Shown here piece after piece: positions 19,097 to 32,604 of a stretch of DNA of 64,000 nucleotides. This stretch comes from Siphonodentalium dalli (Eukaryota; Mollusca; Scaphopoda; Gadilida; Siphonodentaliidae). The translations under genes were made by a program, and so were the position numbers. The notes below the pieces were generated by a model that saw nothing but the letters and a program-made list of their open reading frames with translations, had not been told where the DNA came from and did not search any database. The stretch's first letter is position 1. Every line of letters begins with the position of its first letter. The stretch covers positions 12,875,814 to 12,939,813 of the forward strand of contig CP136063.1 in NCBI GenBank assembly GCA_032622095.1, read 5' to 3'.

Positions 19097-19681
19097 TAAT
19101 TAAAATATATTTTGTATTAATATTTACCTATACGTAGATACAGGTATGAATCAAACAACCATATTCTTATTCATGCTACTGGCAACTGGTCATTGGGTTA
19201 TTTTGAGAATTACATTCTCAAAATAATTAATCTTACTGGAATTTAGGAACGACTTGTTGTGGATTCCGACATTTTGAAGAAGTTTCCTTAGGCCTTCCAG
19301 AACCTCCAATTCGATGGGGTCCTCGACCACCGTATTGTCCAATCGCATTTGCGTAAGTAACCAGTAGGACGCTTCATATTGGTTAAGAGTTTGAAAGTTG
19401 TAAAAATAGGTTAATTACGGTATGTTTTTCTTGATAATTTCATTTGAAATTTGACATTTGATCGCTACTTAGCTCGTATTTTGATATATTTTGATATAAG
19501 TGGCCAGTACCTTATGTCAACTCACTACTGCCTGTCAACCATGGGAAGTGTTGAAATGGACAAATGAGTCTTGTACACTGTAAAGTGACCAGTTGCCAAT
19601 ATCAGGGAGATGAATATGGCTGTTCTTTTCATACCTGTATCTACCGGTAGGTAAATATTAATACAAATTATATTTTAATTA
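19097..19681. mobile_element. MITE-like element with ~110-bp terminal inverted repeats
   Basis: The left arm (19097 to about 19205) matches the reverse complement of the right arm (about 19573-19681). Shared blocks include TAATTAAAATATA, TTAATATTTACCTA, GATACAGGTATGAA and TGGCAACTGGTCA. TA flanks both ends, as for Tc1/mariner-type target duplications. The interior is non-coding. It sits just upstream of the zinc-finger pseudogene. Confidence 0.75.
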
Positions 19682-19819
19682 CTCACTGTTTAGAAGGCCT
19701 GTGGTGGATACATCAGCTTCTTCGTTCGAACAAAAATAGTCTGCACAGGAGATAATTCACAAACACCACACGAGTCCCGATATAAGCCGGAAATTATCCG
19801 GATACTGGGGGAATCTTAC

Positions 19820-21420
19820 AAACGTGCTCGCCCACTCGAGTGTGAAGTGTGTGAAAAGCCCACACATAATGCAGTCCACTGGAAGTGACCTGATATATAC
19901 GGGAATCCACACCGGCGACAGTCCGTATCAATGCGATATATGTGAGAAATCATTCACCCGGACGAGTAGCCTAATGAGACGTAAGAAAGTCCACACCACC
20001 AATAGTCCGTATCAGTGCGATACATGTATATATGAGAACTCATTAGCCCAGAGTGGTGATATGATAAAATATAAAAGAACACACACCGGCGATCACCAGT
20101 ATCGGTGCGATATATGCGAGAAATCATTCACACATGCGAGTACCATAAGGGCGCATAAGAGAGTCCACACCGGTGATCGTCCATATCAGTGTGATGTGTG
20201 TGATAAATCATTCATTCAGAAAAGTGATTGGATGAAACACAAAAGAACTCACGTCCGTGATCGTCCATACTAGTGCGATTTGTGTCAGAAATCATGAGAA
20301 GTCGTCTGATAACACATAAGAGAATCCACACAGATGAGCGTCCGTTTCCATGTGATATGTGCGATAAATCATTCGCCCAGGCTGGTAATCTAATGGCACA
20401 CAAGAGAGTCCACACAGGAGAGCGTCTGTATCAGTACGGTATATGTGAGAGATCATTCACCCAGAACGGCAGCCTGATCGCACATAAGAGAATACACACC
20501 GGAGAGCGTCCGTATCAGTGCGATCTGTGTGAGAGATCATTCACACAGAACGGCAGCCTGGTCGCACATAAGAGGATACCCACCGGAGAGCGTCCGTATC
20601 AGTGCGTTATATGTGGGAAATAATTTGCCAAGAACAGTATCCAAACAGCGCATAAGAGAATCCACACCGGCGATTGCCCGTATCAGTGGGCATATGTGAG
20701 AAATCATTCGCCGAGAGAAGTGATCTGATAAACCATAAGATAATCCACACCGGCGATCGTCCGTATCAGTGCGATATATGTGAGAACACTTTCGCCCAGA
20801 ACAGTGATATAATAACACATAAGATAATCCACACCGGAGAGCGTCCGTATCAATGAGAAACCATTCGCCAACAAAAGTGGTCTCATAAACCATATGTGAG
20901 AACCCATTCGCACAGAAAGGTCATCTAATGGCGCACAAGAGAGCCCAAACAGGCGAGCGACCATGTCAGTGTGATGTATGTGGTAAACCATTCGCCAACA
21001 CAAGTGGTCTGATAGAACATAACAGAATACACACCGGCGATCGTCCGTATCAGTGCGGTCTGTGTGAGAGATCATTCACACATAATTTTAACCTAACGAC
21101 ACATAATCGAGTCCACACATGAGAGCGTCCATATCAGTGTGAATCATTTGACCGGAAAGTTGACTAACGCAACATAAGATAATCCACGTTGGCGATCCAT
21201 GAATCCATATCGGTGCGATCTGTGTGATAAATCATATACTGCTTCATCTCAAGCCAGCATTCATAAGACAACACACGCTGGTGATCGTCCATATCAGTGC
21301 GATGTGTGTGAGAAATAGTTTGCACAGAGAGGTGATCTGATGAAACATAAGTTAATCCAGACTGGCGATCCATAGACCCATACCAGTGTGAAATGTGTGA
21401 GAAATCATTCGAAATAAAAT
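19820..21420 (+). pseudogene. C2H2 zinc-finger gene, broken by stops and frameshifts
   Basis: About a dozen to sixteen C2H2 fingers with GERPYQCD and GDRPYQCD linkers can be read in plus-strand pieces (19824-20273, 20273-20623, 20674-20856, 20928-21122 and shorter bits to 21400). Stops and indels separate them: a TAG ends the first block after HVRDRPY, and a TAA follows VICGK. Several fingers have lost ligands (PHC to YG, H to P). The linker style (YQCDICEKSF) differs from the 836-1984 gene (YHCDICGKSF), so it is a separate paralogue. Confidence 0.85.
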
Positions 21421-21425
21421 TAATA

Positions 21426-21590
21426 TTAGTGATAGAAGCATTTCCGGACAGGATTTCCGGATTCAGATATAATATTTTATACCCCAGTAACTATATAATA
21501 CATGTCTACAAAGCGATAATCCACCTTTATAACCCGGTAACTATATAATACATGTTTACAAAGAGATAATCCACCTTTAATGATAATTTG
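21426..21590. repeat. Dispersed repeat copy with internal duplication
   Basis: Matches 3-120 in the TTTCCGGACA, ACTATATAATACATGT and GATAATCCACC blocks. The last ~50 bp is tandemly duplicated. Confidence 0.7.
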
Positions 21591-21727
21591 ATATGAAATA
21601 TGTAGGCCCCTAGTTCAAATATTTGTAAACATGTTTGAATGTAAAATTAATTAATAATCATGTAGAATATTAATTTCTACTCTTAGAAATAACAAGCCGT
21701 ATATGTCGTTCGTAGTACCTATATGTC

Positions 21728-21813
21728 TTGTAGTGCCAAAGTCTTAGGTACCGAGAAGAATTAGGTTATATATATTGATATAATACCTAAGCATTTGGTA
21801 CTAGCGGCGATTT
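21728..21813. repeat. Short inverted repeat
   Basis: A left arm containing GTGCCAAAGTCTTAGGTA pairs with a right arm TACCTAAGCATTTGGTAC with few mismatches; the ~35-bp loop is AT-rich. Probably a small foldback element. Confidence 0.55.
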
Positions 21814-21829
21814 CGGAACCAAATATTGA

Positions 21830-22110
21830 CCCACGTGATTGAATCACGTGATGCACGATACATTTGACGAAAACATGGCGGCGTCAGGCCACTTGAGGCG
21901 ATTGAGTCTTTTGTTTACAGTATATAAAAATGGACGGAAGACACAAACTAATAGCAGGCTTACACTTTCATGTTGGAATAGCTCTCGGCCTCGGCTTACA
22001 TGCTGTAGCGTGTACCCATTTAGGTACGCTGTTCTCTCGCCGGGGGTATTTAAGATATGGGAAGTGAACTTCTCGGAAATTCATCAACATATTTATTGTG
22101 TGTAAAATTG
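21830..22110 (+). other. Promoter-like segment with CACGTG and AAAACATGGCGG, uncertain short frame
   Basis: CCACGTGATTGAATCACGTG has two E-box cores. It is followed by AAAACATGGCGGC, which fits a YY1-type initiator, and then an open 77-codon frame from ATG 21875 to TAA near 22103. The protein has no recognised domain. It could be a first exon or chance, and no downstream exon was found. Confidence 0.25.
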
Positions 22111-23422
22111 GACATAATTTGCTTCTTAATAACCTGGAATAGTGTTAGCACTGTGTGGACTATGTTTGTATATGAACGGGACAAGATGTGATAACCTCCG
22201 AAAATTAACGGACGCTAATCATTGATAGTTTCCTCTGCAAGAAAGCAGCAATTTTCAGTGAACTGAGACATACCAAATTCAAACAGCATGAGTCATTGAG
22301 TGCAGTGGAGTTACACTTGACATGCACGACAATATTGTGAATTTCAAAAGACAGATCTATACTTAAGTTTCATAAAATTAAAAACAGCACAATTAAATTA
22401 AAGTAAAAATAAGTCAGAATTATGACGTCACAGATCAGTCATGACTCATGAGTAAGTCACAAGTTTGTTGGCTACAACGTACAAGTACCGTACACAGGAC
22501 GATGTATCATATTCTTCAATTTTCATCGAAACGTGATTTGTGAACCATGTTGCCATGACATATCGCCCAGTTACGGAGTCGGCTATTCTTTTGATCGAAA
22601 CGCAGGTGATATTGTTGTGATATATTTATGGAATGACGGATAATCTCGGAGATACGGATCCAATTCTGGGACACACATTATCACTGAATCAATCACAAGC
22701 TTTTAGTAACGTACTACAGCTATGCTCTAATTAATCGCCCCCTTTAACAAGGTTGTAGGGCGTTAATGACACCGGTTATACCATACCGTCGTTTAACCAC
22801 GGTCAAGTAGTTGATATGTGGCAACCGCAGGTAATCTTTCTACAGTACTATTAATAATATTTTGCGACCACTGTACTCCGCACTAATTTTTCATATGGCC
22901 ACCTTGTAAACACCCAGTCCAGCTTTTCATCAGCGCCATGCACCATGTTAACTATACACAAAACAATATTTCAATTAATAATTTGTTTACGGTGTAATCA
23001 ACATTCGAAGTTGGTCATTGACCGACATTCGCAAGTACAAAGGCAGCGTCAAGCCATGCCAGAAATATACACTATGTGGTGGTTATAATGCTGACTTTAA
23101 AACGGTTCGAAGGTCGGCCATGGTATGATTAATCAATGTTAATAGTATCAACATTAGAGCTAAGCTGTATATATACTTGAATATGTAGACCATTCCAATG
23201 TCCAGATGCATCATGTTCGTATCAAAACATGTGTGGCTATCATTCTAATCGATTCGGCCATTTTAGCTTTGCTATGAAATAACCTCATCCATAACTGGAA
23301 ACCATATTCGCGAAATTCTACATTATATGTCTCTGGTGATCAGGCAATGACATTGACTCGTTGACGCATATATGCGAACGGAGAATAATTTATTAACTAT
23401 GGCTTTACCAAACGTTATCATA
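22111..23422. other. No recognised gene
   Basis: AT-rich intergenic sequence with no coding or repeat structure that could be defended by eye. Confidence 0.5.
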
Positions 23423-23506
23423 TAATATGATCGTACGTGACACGTAATGGAGCAACCACCAAGTTGATCATTAGGTTCAATATTACAATAATTATAGGAT
23501 GTTCCG

Positions 23507-24055
23507 TACAGGGTACTGGCCGGGTACTACAATCTACATGATTGTGCTACACCACTCGGAGAAATGACTGTGTCATCACACTAAAATACCATGTTAGAAC
23601 TTGGATTGATATATTCGTAATCGTATATAGTCACCAATAGCCGGGTTACTACCGTAGTACCTAACATTGCCCATCTAGTGAACTATTCAAACCCAGCATT
23701 AATATCATGGTTATGATCAGTCTAAACATATGACTAAATTTCGAACATCAGATAATAATAGCTGAGAACCTGGTGTGAATTAAATGGGATAAGTAGCTTG
23801 AGGATGGAAGTGAACCATCATCACACAGCGAAATCAACCAGGTCAACAGGTCCTCGATGTCTGCAATCACATTACCACAACTACCGGTACAGGTTTAAAA
23901 ATTTCAATGGATTAGTTTTTCATGAATGCAGTAGTAGGTACTGTATGTATATGTAGTGACTATATACGATTACGAATATATCAATCCAAATTCTAACAAG
24001 GTATGTGATGACACAGACATTTCTCCGAGTGGTGTAGCACATGTAGTACCCTGTA
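23507..24055. mobile_element. Foldback element, copy A
   Basis: Ends TACAGGGTACTGG and GTACCCTGTA are inverted. The arms include CACCACTCGGAGAAATG, GATATATTCGTAATCG and ATATAGTCACC. The right arm is partly deleted compared with the copy at 57417-57941. No coding sequence inside. Confidence 0.75.
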
Positions 24056-24372
24056 TATATATCACAGCAGAAGTTTCCTTAGAATTAATGGATGGAGATG
24101 GAATGCACCTTAATATTTTGAGTCGGACATAGATTACCTATTTACCTTAGCTGAATGCAATAAATGTAAGCTATGTAGAAAAAGAAATTATTGAATGAAG
24201 TGTAGTGAATATGATGCGTCACTTTAATATTTGAGTCGGACATAGATTACCTTAGCTAAAAGCAATGAAAGTGTCAATGACACTGTAGCTAAACTTGGAA
24301 AGTGAAAAATTTCATGTATTACAGTCAATGGAGTGATTAGGAATGTGGAAAGTTGAAAGGCCCAGTAAAGGA

Positions 24373-27300
24373 AATAGTAAAATCCAAGATGGCTGCTGGT
24401 GGCCATAATTTTGGTCGAATAACCCAAAAATGACTCGTTCCCATCTACATGTCATTGTAAACATTCATGACAAATTTCATGAAGATCCGACCAAATCTAC
24501 GACCTGTAGCCTGCGCCAAATGATGTAGTCGTGCAAAGAGTAAAATCCAAGATGGCTGCTGGCGGACAAGTTTTTTGGCCGAACAACCCCAAAATGACTC
24601 GTTCCCATCTACATGTCAATATTAACATCCATGCAAAATTTCATGATGATCAGACAAGCAATACGACCTGTAGCCCGCACCAATGGATTGAATTTTGAAA
24701 TCATAGATGGCCGCCGCCATCCATGTTTTTTTGCCGAATGACCCCAAAATGACTCGTTCCCATCTACATGTCAATGTCAACATTCATGACAAATTTCATA
24801 AAGATCAGACTTAAGGTACGACCTGTAGCCCGCGCCAAAGGATTTAGTCATGCAAAGAGTAAAATCCAAATTGGCTGCTGACAGCAATGTTTTGGCCAAA
24901 AGGACTCGTTCCCATCTACATGTCGTTGTTAACATCCATGACAAATTTCATGAAGATCTGACCAAAACCACGACCTGTAGCCCGCGCCAAAGGATTTAGT
25001 CATGCAAAGAGTAAAATCCAAGATGGCTGCTGGCGGTCACGTTTTTTGGCCGAACGACCCCAGAATGACCCGTTCCCATCTACATGTACATGTCAATATT
25101 TACATCCATGCAAAATTTCATGATGATCAGACAAGCAGTACGACATGTAGCCCGCGCCAATGGATTGAATTTTGAAATCCAAGATGGCCACTGGCAGCCA
25201 TGTTTTTATGCCGAATGACCCCAAAACTACTCGTTCCCATCTACATGTCATTATTAACATCCATAACAAATTTCATGAAGATCTGACTAAAGCTACGACC
25301 TGTAGCCCGCGCCAAAGGATTTAGTCATGCACAGAGTAAAATCCCAGAGGGCTGCTGGCGTCCATTTTTTGGGCCGAATGACCCCAAAACGACTTGTTCC
25401 CATCTACATGTCATTTTTAACATCCATGACAAATTTCATGAAGATCTGACGAAAGCCACGACCTGTAGCCCACGCCAAACGATTTAGTCATGCAAGGAAT
25501 AAAATCCAAGATGGCTGCTGGCGGCCATGTTTTTTTGCCAAATGACCCCAAGATGACTTGTTCCCATCTATATGTCAATGTCAACATTCGTGACCAATTT
25601 CATAAAGATCAGACCAAACGTACGACCTGTAGCCCGCGCCAAAGGATTTAGTCATGAAAAGAGTAAAATCCAAGATGGGTACTGGCGGCCATGTTTTTTG
25701 GCCGAATTACCCCAAAACGACTCGTTACCATCAACATGTCATTGTTAACATCCATGACAAATTTCATGAAGATCTGACCAAAGCCACGACCTGTAGCCCG
25801 CGCCAAATGATTTAGTCATGCAAAGAGTAAAATCCAAGATGGCTGCTGACGGCCATAACAACCTCAGAATGACTCGTTCCAATCTACATGTCAATATTAA
25901 CATCCATGCAAAATTGCATGATGATCAGACAAGAAGTACGACCTGTAGCCCATGCCAATGGATTGAATTTTGAAATCCAAGATGGCCGCTGGCAGCCATG
26001 TTTTTTTGGCCGAATGACCCCAAAATAACTCGTTCCCATCTACATGTCAATGTCAACATTCGTGACAAATTTCATAAAGATCAGACCAAAGGTACGACAT
26101 GTAGCCCGCGCCAAATGATTTGTCATGCAAAGAGTAAAATCCAAGATGGCTGCTGGCGGCCATGTTTTTTGGTCAAACTATTCCAAAATGACTCGTTCAC
26201 ATCTACATGTCAATGTCCATGACAAATAGCATAATGATCTGACCAAATTTACAACCTAGAGCCTATGTTGAAGGATTTAGTCAAGCAAAGAGTAAAATCC
26301 AAGATGTATTTTGGCCGAATGACCACAAAATGGCTCGTTCCCATCTACATGTCATTGTTAACATCAATGACAAATTTCATAAAGAACCGACCAAAGCTAC
26401 GACCTGTAGCCCACGCCAAAGGATTTAGTCATGCAAAGAGTAAAATCCAAGATGGCTGCTGGCGGCCATGTTTTTGGCCGAACGACCCCAAAATGGCTCT
26501 TTCCCATCTGCCTGTCATTATTAACATCCATCACAAATTTCATGATAATCAGACGAACAGTATGACCTGTAGACCACTCCAATCGATTTAATTGTGAAAT
26601 CCAAGATGGCTGCCAGCGGCCATGTTTTTTTGCCGAATGACCCCAAAATGACTCGTTCCCATCTACATGTCAATGTCAACATTCATGACAAATTTCATAA
26701 TGATCTGACCAAAGGTACGACCTGTAGCCTGTGCCAAAGGATTTAGTCAGGCAAAGAGTGAAATCCAAGATGGCTGCTGGTGGCCCTGATTTTTGGCTGA
26801 ATGACCCCAAAAGGATTCTTTCCAATATACATGTCATTGTTAACATCCATGGCAAATTTCATGAAGATCCTATCAAAGCTACGACCTGTAGCCCGCGCCA
26901 AAGGATTTAGTCATGCAAAGAGTAAAATCAAAGATGGCTGCTGGCGGCCATTGTTTTTGGTGGAACGACCCCAAAATGACTCGTTAACATCCATGACATA
27001 TTTCATGATGATCAGACAAACAGTACGACATGTACACCGCGCCAATCGATTTAATTTTGAAATCCAAGCCATGACAAATATCATAGTGATCTGACCAAAT
27101 GTACAACCTAGAGCCTGTGCTGAAGGATTTAGTCAAGCAAAGAGTAAAATCCAAGATGTATTTTGGCCGAATGACCACAAAACAGCTCGTTCCCATCTAC
27201 ATGTCATTGTTAACACCAATCACAAATTTCATGAAGATCCGACCAAAGCTACGACATGTAGCCCGCGCCAGAGGATTTAGTCATGCAAAGAGTAAAATCC

Positions 27301-30300
27301 AAGATGGCTGCTGGCGGCCATGTTTTTTAGCCGCACGACCCAAAAATGGCTCGTTCCCATCTGCCTGTCATTATTAACATCCATGACAAATTTCATGATA
27401 ATCAGACGAACAGTATGACCTGTAGACCACGCCAATCGATTTAATTTTGAAATCCAAGATGGCTGCCAGCGGCCATGTTTTTTTGCCGAATAGCCCCAAA
27501 AGGACTCGTTCCCATCGACATGTCAATGTCCATGACAAATATCATAATGATCTGACCAAATTTACAACCTAGAGCCTATGTTGAAGGATTTAGTCAAGCA
27601 AAGAGTAAAATCCAAGATGTATTTTGGCCGAATGACCACAAAATGGCTCGTTCCCATCTACATGTCATTGTTAACATCAATGACAAATTTCATAAAAAAC
27701 CGACCAAAGCTACGACCTGTAGCCCACGCCAAAGGATTTAGTCATGCAAAGAGTAAAATCCAAGATGGCTGCTGGCGGCCTTATTTTTTGGTCAAACTAC
27801 CCCAAAATGACTCGTTCACATCTACATGTCAATGTCCATGACAACTCTCATAATGATCTGACCAAATTTACAACCTAGAGCCTATGTTGAAGGATTTAGT
27901 CAAGCAAAGAGTAAAATCCAAGATGTATTTTGGCCGAATGACCACACAATGGCTCGTTCCCATCTACATGTCATTGTTAACATCAATGACAAATTTCATA
28001 AAGAACCGACCAAAGCTACGACCTGTAGCCCACGCCAAAGGATTTAGTCATGCAAAGAGTAAAATCCAAGATGGCTGCTGGCGACCATGTTTTTTGGCCG
28101 AACGACCCCAAAATGGCTCTTTCCCATCTGCCTGTCATTATTAACATCCATCACAAATTTCATGATAATCAGACGAACAGTATGACCTGTAGACCACTCC
28201 AATCGATTTAATTTTGAAATCTAAGATGGCTGCCAGTGGCCATGTTTTTTTGCCGAATGACCCCATAATGACTCGTTCCCATCTACATGTCAATGTCAAC
28301 ATTCATGACAAATTTCATAATGATCTGACCAAAGGTACGACCTGTAGCCTGTGCCAAAGGATTTAGTCAGGCAAAGAGTGAAATCCAAGATGGCTGCTGG
28401 CGGCCATTTTTTTTGGTGGAACGACCCCAAAATGACTTGTTAACATACATGACATATTTCATGATGATCAGACAAACAGTACGACATGTACACCGCGCCA
28501 ATCGATTTAATTTTGAAATACAAGCCATGACAAATATCATAGTGATCTGACCAAATGTACAACCTAGAGCCTGTGCTGAAGGATTTAGTCAAGCAAAGAG
28601 TAAAATCCAAGATGTATTTTGGCCGAATGACCACAAAACAGCTCGTTCCCATCTACATGTCATTGTTAACACCAATCACAAATTTCATGAAGATCCGACC
28701 AAAGCTACGACCTGTAGCCCGCGCCAGAGGATTTAGTCATGCAAAGAGTTAAATCCAAGATGGCTGCTGGCGGCCATGTTTTTTGGCCGCACGACCCAAA
28801 AATGGCTCGTTCCCATCTGCCTGTCATTATTAACATCCATCACAAATTTCATGATAATCAGACGAACAGTATGACCTGTAGACCACTCCAATCGATTTAA
28901 TTTTGAAATCTAAGATGGCTGCCAGTGGCCATGTTTTTTTGCCGAATGACCCCATAATGACTCGTTCCCATCTACATGTCAATGTCAACATTCATGACAA
29001 ATTTCATAATGATCTGACCAAAGGTACGACCTGTAGCCTATGCCAAAGGATTTAGTCAGGCAAAGAGTGAAATCCAAGATGGCTGCTGGCGGCCATTTTT
29101 TTTGGTGGAACGACCCCAAAATGACTCGTTAACATCCATGACATATTTCATGATGATCAGACAAACAGTACGACATGTACACCGCGCCAATCGATTTAAT
29201 TTTGAAATCCAAGCCATGACAAATATCATAGTGATCTGACCAAATGTACAACCTAGAGCCTGTGCTGAAGGATTTATTCAAGCAAAGAGTAAAATCCAAG
29301 ATGTATTTTGGCCGAATGACCACAAAACAGCTCGTTCCCATCTACATGTCATTGTTAACACCAATCACAAATTTCATGAAGATCCGACCAAAGCTACGAC
29401 ATGTAGCCCGCGCCAGAGGATTTAGTCATGCAAAGAGTAAAATCCAAGATGGCTGCTGGCGGCCATGTTTTTTAGCCGCACGACCCAAAAATGGCTCGTT
29501 CCCATCTGCCTGTCATTATTAACATCCATGACAAATTTCATGATAATCAGACGAACAGTATGACCTGTAGACCACGCCAATCGATTTAATTTTGAAATCC
29601 AAGATGGCTGCCAGCGGCCATGTTTTTTTGCCGAATAGCCCCAAAAGGACTCGTTCCCATCGACATGTCAATGTCCATGACAAATATCATAATGATCTGA
29701 CCAAATTTACAACCTAGAGCCTATGTTGAAGGATTTAGTCAAGCAAAGAGTAAAATCCAAGATGTATTTTGGCCGAATGACCACAAAATGGCTCGTTCCC
29801 ATCTACATGTCATTGTTAACATCAATGACAAATTTCATAAAAAACCGACCAAAGCTACGACCTGTAGCCCACGCCAAAGGATTTAGTCATGCAAAGAGTA
29901 AAATCCAAGATGGCTGCTGGCGGCCTTATTTTTTGGTCAAACTACCCCAAAATGACTCGTTCACATCTACATGTCAATGTCCATGACAACTCTCATAATG
30001 ATCTGACCAAATTTACAACCTAGAGCCTATGTTGAAGGATTTAGTCAAGCAAAGAGTAAAATCCAAGATGTATTTTGGCCGAATGACCACACAATGGCTC
30101 GTTCCCATCTACATGTCATTGTTAACATCAATGACAAATTTCATAAAGAACCGACCAAAGCTACGACCTGTAGCCCACGCCAAAGGATTTAGTCATGCAA
30201 AGAGTAAAATCCAAGATGGCTGCTGGCGACCATGTTTTTTGGCCGAACGACCCCAAAATGGCTCTTTCCCATCTGCCTGTCATTATTAACATCCATCACA

Positions 30301-32335
30301 AATTTCATGATAATCAGACGAACAGTATGACCTGTAGACCACTCCAATCGATTTAATTTTGAAATCTAAGATGGCTGCCAGTGGCCATGTTTTTTTGCCG
30401 AATGACCCCATAATGACTCGTTCCCATCTACATGTCAATGTCAACATTCATGACAAATTTCATAATGATCTGACCAAAGGTACGACCTGTAGCCTGTGCC
30501 AAAGGATTTAGTCAGGCAAAGAGTGAAATCCAAGATGGCTGCTGGCGGCCATTTTTTTTGGTGGAACGACCCATAAAATGACTTGTTAACATACATGACA
30601 TATTTCATGATGATCAGACAAACAGTACGACATGTACACCGCGCCAATCGATTTAATTTTGAAATACAAGCCATGACAAATATCATAGTGATCTGACCAA
30701 ATGTACAACCTAGAGCCTGTGCTGAAGGATTTAGTCAAGCAAAGAGTAAAATCCAAGATGTATTTTGGCCGAATGACCACAAAACAGCTCGTTCCCATCT
30801 ACATGTCATTGTTAACACCAATCACAAATTTCATGAAGATCCGACCAAAGCTACGACCTGTAGCCCGCGCCAGAGGATTTAGTCATGCAAAGAGTTAAAT
30901 CCAAGATGGCTGCTGGCGGCCATGTTTTTTGGCCGCACGACCCAAAAATGGCTCGTTCCCATCTGCCTGTCATTATTAACATCCATCACAAATTTCATGA
31001 TAATCAGACGAACAGTATGACCTGTAGACCACTCCAATCGATTTAATTTTGAAATCTAAGATGGCTGCCAGTGGCCATGTTTTTTTGCCGAATGACCCCA
31101 TAATGACTCGTTCCCATCTACATGTCAATGTCAACATTCATGACAAATTTCATAATGATCTGACCAAAGGTACGACCTGTAGCCTATGCCAAAGGATTTA
31201 GTCAGGCAAAGAGTGAAATCCAAGATGGCTGCTGGCGGCCATTTTTTTTGGTGGAACGACCCCAAAATGACTCGTTAACATCCATGACATATTTCATGAT
31301 GATCAGACAAACAGTACGACATGTACACCGCGCCAATCGATTTAATTTTGAAATACAAGCCATGACAAATATCATAGTGATCTGACCAAATGTACAACCT
31401 AGAGCCTGTGCTGAAGGATTTAGTCAAGCAAAGAGTAAAATCCAAGATGTATTTTGGCCGAATGACCACAAAACAGCTCGTTCCCATCTACATGTCATTG
31501 TTAACACCAATCACAAATTTCATGAAGATCCGACCAAAGCTACGACCTGTAGCCCGCGCCAGAGGATTTAGTCATGCAAAGAGTTAAATCCAAGATGGCT
31601 GCTGGCGGCCATGTTTTTTGGCCGCACGACCCAAAAATGGCTCGTTCCCATCTGCCTGTCATTATTAACATCCATGACAAATTTCATGATAATCAGACGA
31701 ACTGTATGACCTGTAGACCACGCCAATCGATTTAATTTTGAAATCCAAGATGGCTGCCAGCGGCCAAGTTTTTTCGCCGAATGACTCGTTCCCATCTACA
31801 TGTCAATGTCAACATTCATGACAAATTTCACAATGATCTGACCAAAGGTACGACCTGTAGCATGTGCCAAAGGAATTAGTCATGCAAAGAGTGAAATCCA
31901 AGATGGCTGCTGGCGGCCATGATTTTTGGCTGAATGACCCCAAAAGGATTCTTTCCAATCTACATATCATTGTTAACATCAATTACAAATTTAATGAAGA
32001 TCCTACCAAAGCTACGACCTGTAGCCCGTGCCAAAGGATTTAGTCATGCAAAGAGTAAAATCAAAGATGGCTGCTGGCGGAAATGTTTTTTGGTGGAACG
32101 ACCCCAAAATGACTCGTTAACATCCATGACAAATTTCATGATGATCAAACAAACAGTACGACATGTAGACCGCGCCAATCAATTTAATTTTAAATCCAAG
32201 ATGGCTGTCAGCCGCCATGTTTTTTGGCCAATGACCCCAAAATGACTTGTTCCCATCTACATGTCAATGTCAACATTCATGACAAATTTTATAAAGATCA
32301 GACCAAAGGTACGACCTGTAGCCCGCGCCAAAAGA
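24373..32335. repeat. Satellite array of ~158-bp monomers, about 50 units
   Basis: Monomers recur every ~150-165 bp with blocks CCAAGATGGC, GGCGGCCATG, ACTCGTTCCCATCTACATGT, AAATTTCATGA, TACGACCTGTAGCCCGCG and GGATTTAGTCATGCAAAGAG. Two monomer types alternate irregularly, one with GGATTTAGTCATGCAAAGAG and one with GATTTAATTTTGAAATCC. Short open frames on both strands repeat with the monomers and are by-products. A shorter array of the same monomer is at 58686-59318. Confidence 0.92.
26930..31790. repeat. Higher-order repeat, ~2145-bp unit, about 2.3 copies
   Basis: Matching points recur 2145-2146 bp apart (27099 and 29244; 27578 and 29723; 28555 and 30701; 29244 and 31390) with near-identical sequence, far closer than monomer to monomer. 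Within each unit a 689-bp sub-repeat is also visible (28555 to 29244). This is the pattern of recent unequal exchange inside the array. Confidence 0.88.
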
Positions 32336-32604
32336 AATTGTTGACGGACACACACACGCACACATCGATGTCGTTGAGCTAATAATGAATATATGATGTG
32401 TCGCTTTTGGTGAATTGGCAATGACAGCAGTATGGAAACGGTCACTGCGGTGGAGTTACATGCCGTTAGGTTATGATACACGGTCTACAGCCCTACAGGT
32501 ATTAGCGGGTTGTCACACCAGACGTTGAAGAAAATTATGATATATGTCCATGAGGATCTTTTTTAAAGATTGGGTAAGTGTTGGCGCTGGGTATAGCTGT
32601 TAAA

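Noticed and set aside
21839-22105. Confident gene call for the 88-codon ORF
   Set aside because: Promoter-like motifs are present but there is no recognised protein or downstream exon.
26265-31587. Many repeated 60-108 codon ORFs (KLRPVARAKGFSHAKSK type)
   Set aside because: They recur with the satellite monomer on both strands and carry stops in other monomers; the DNA repeat is the real feature.
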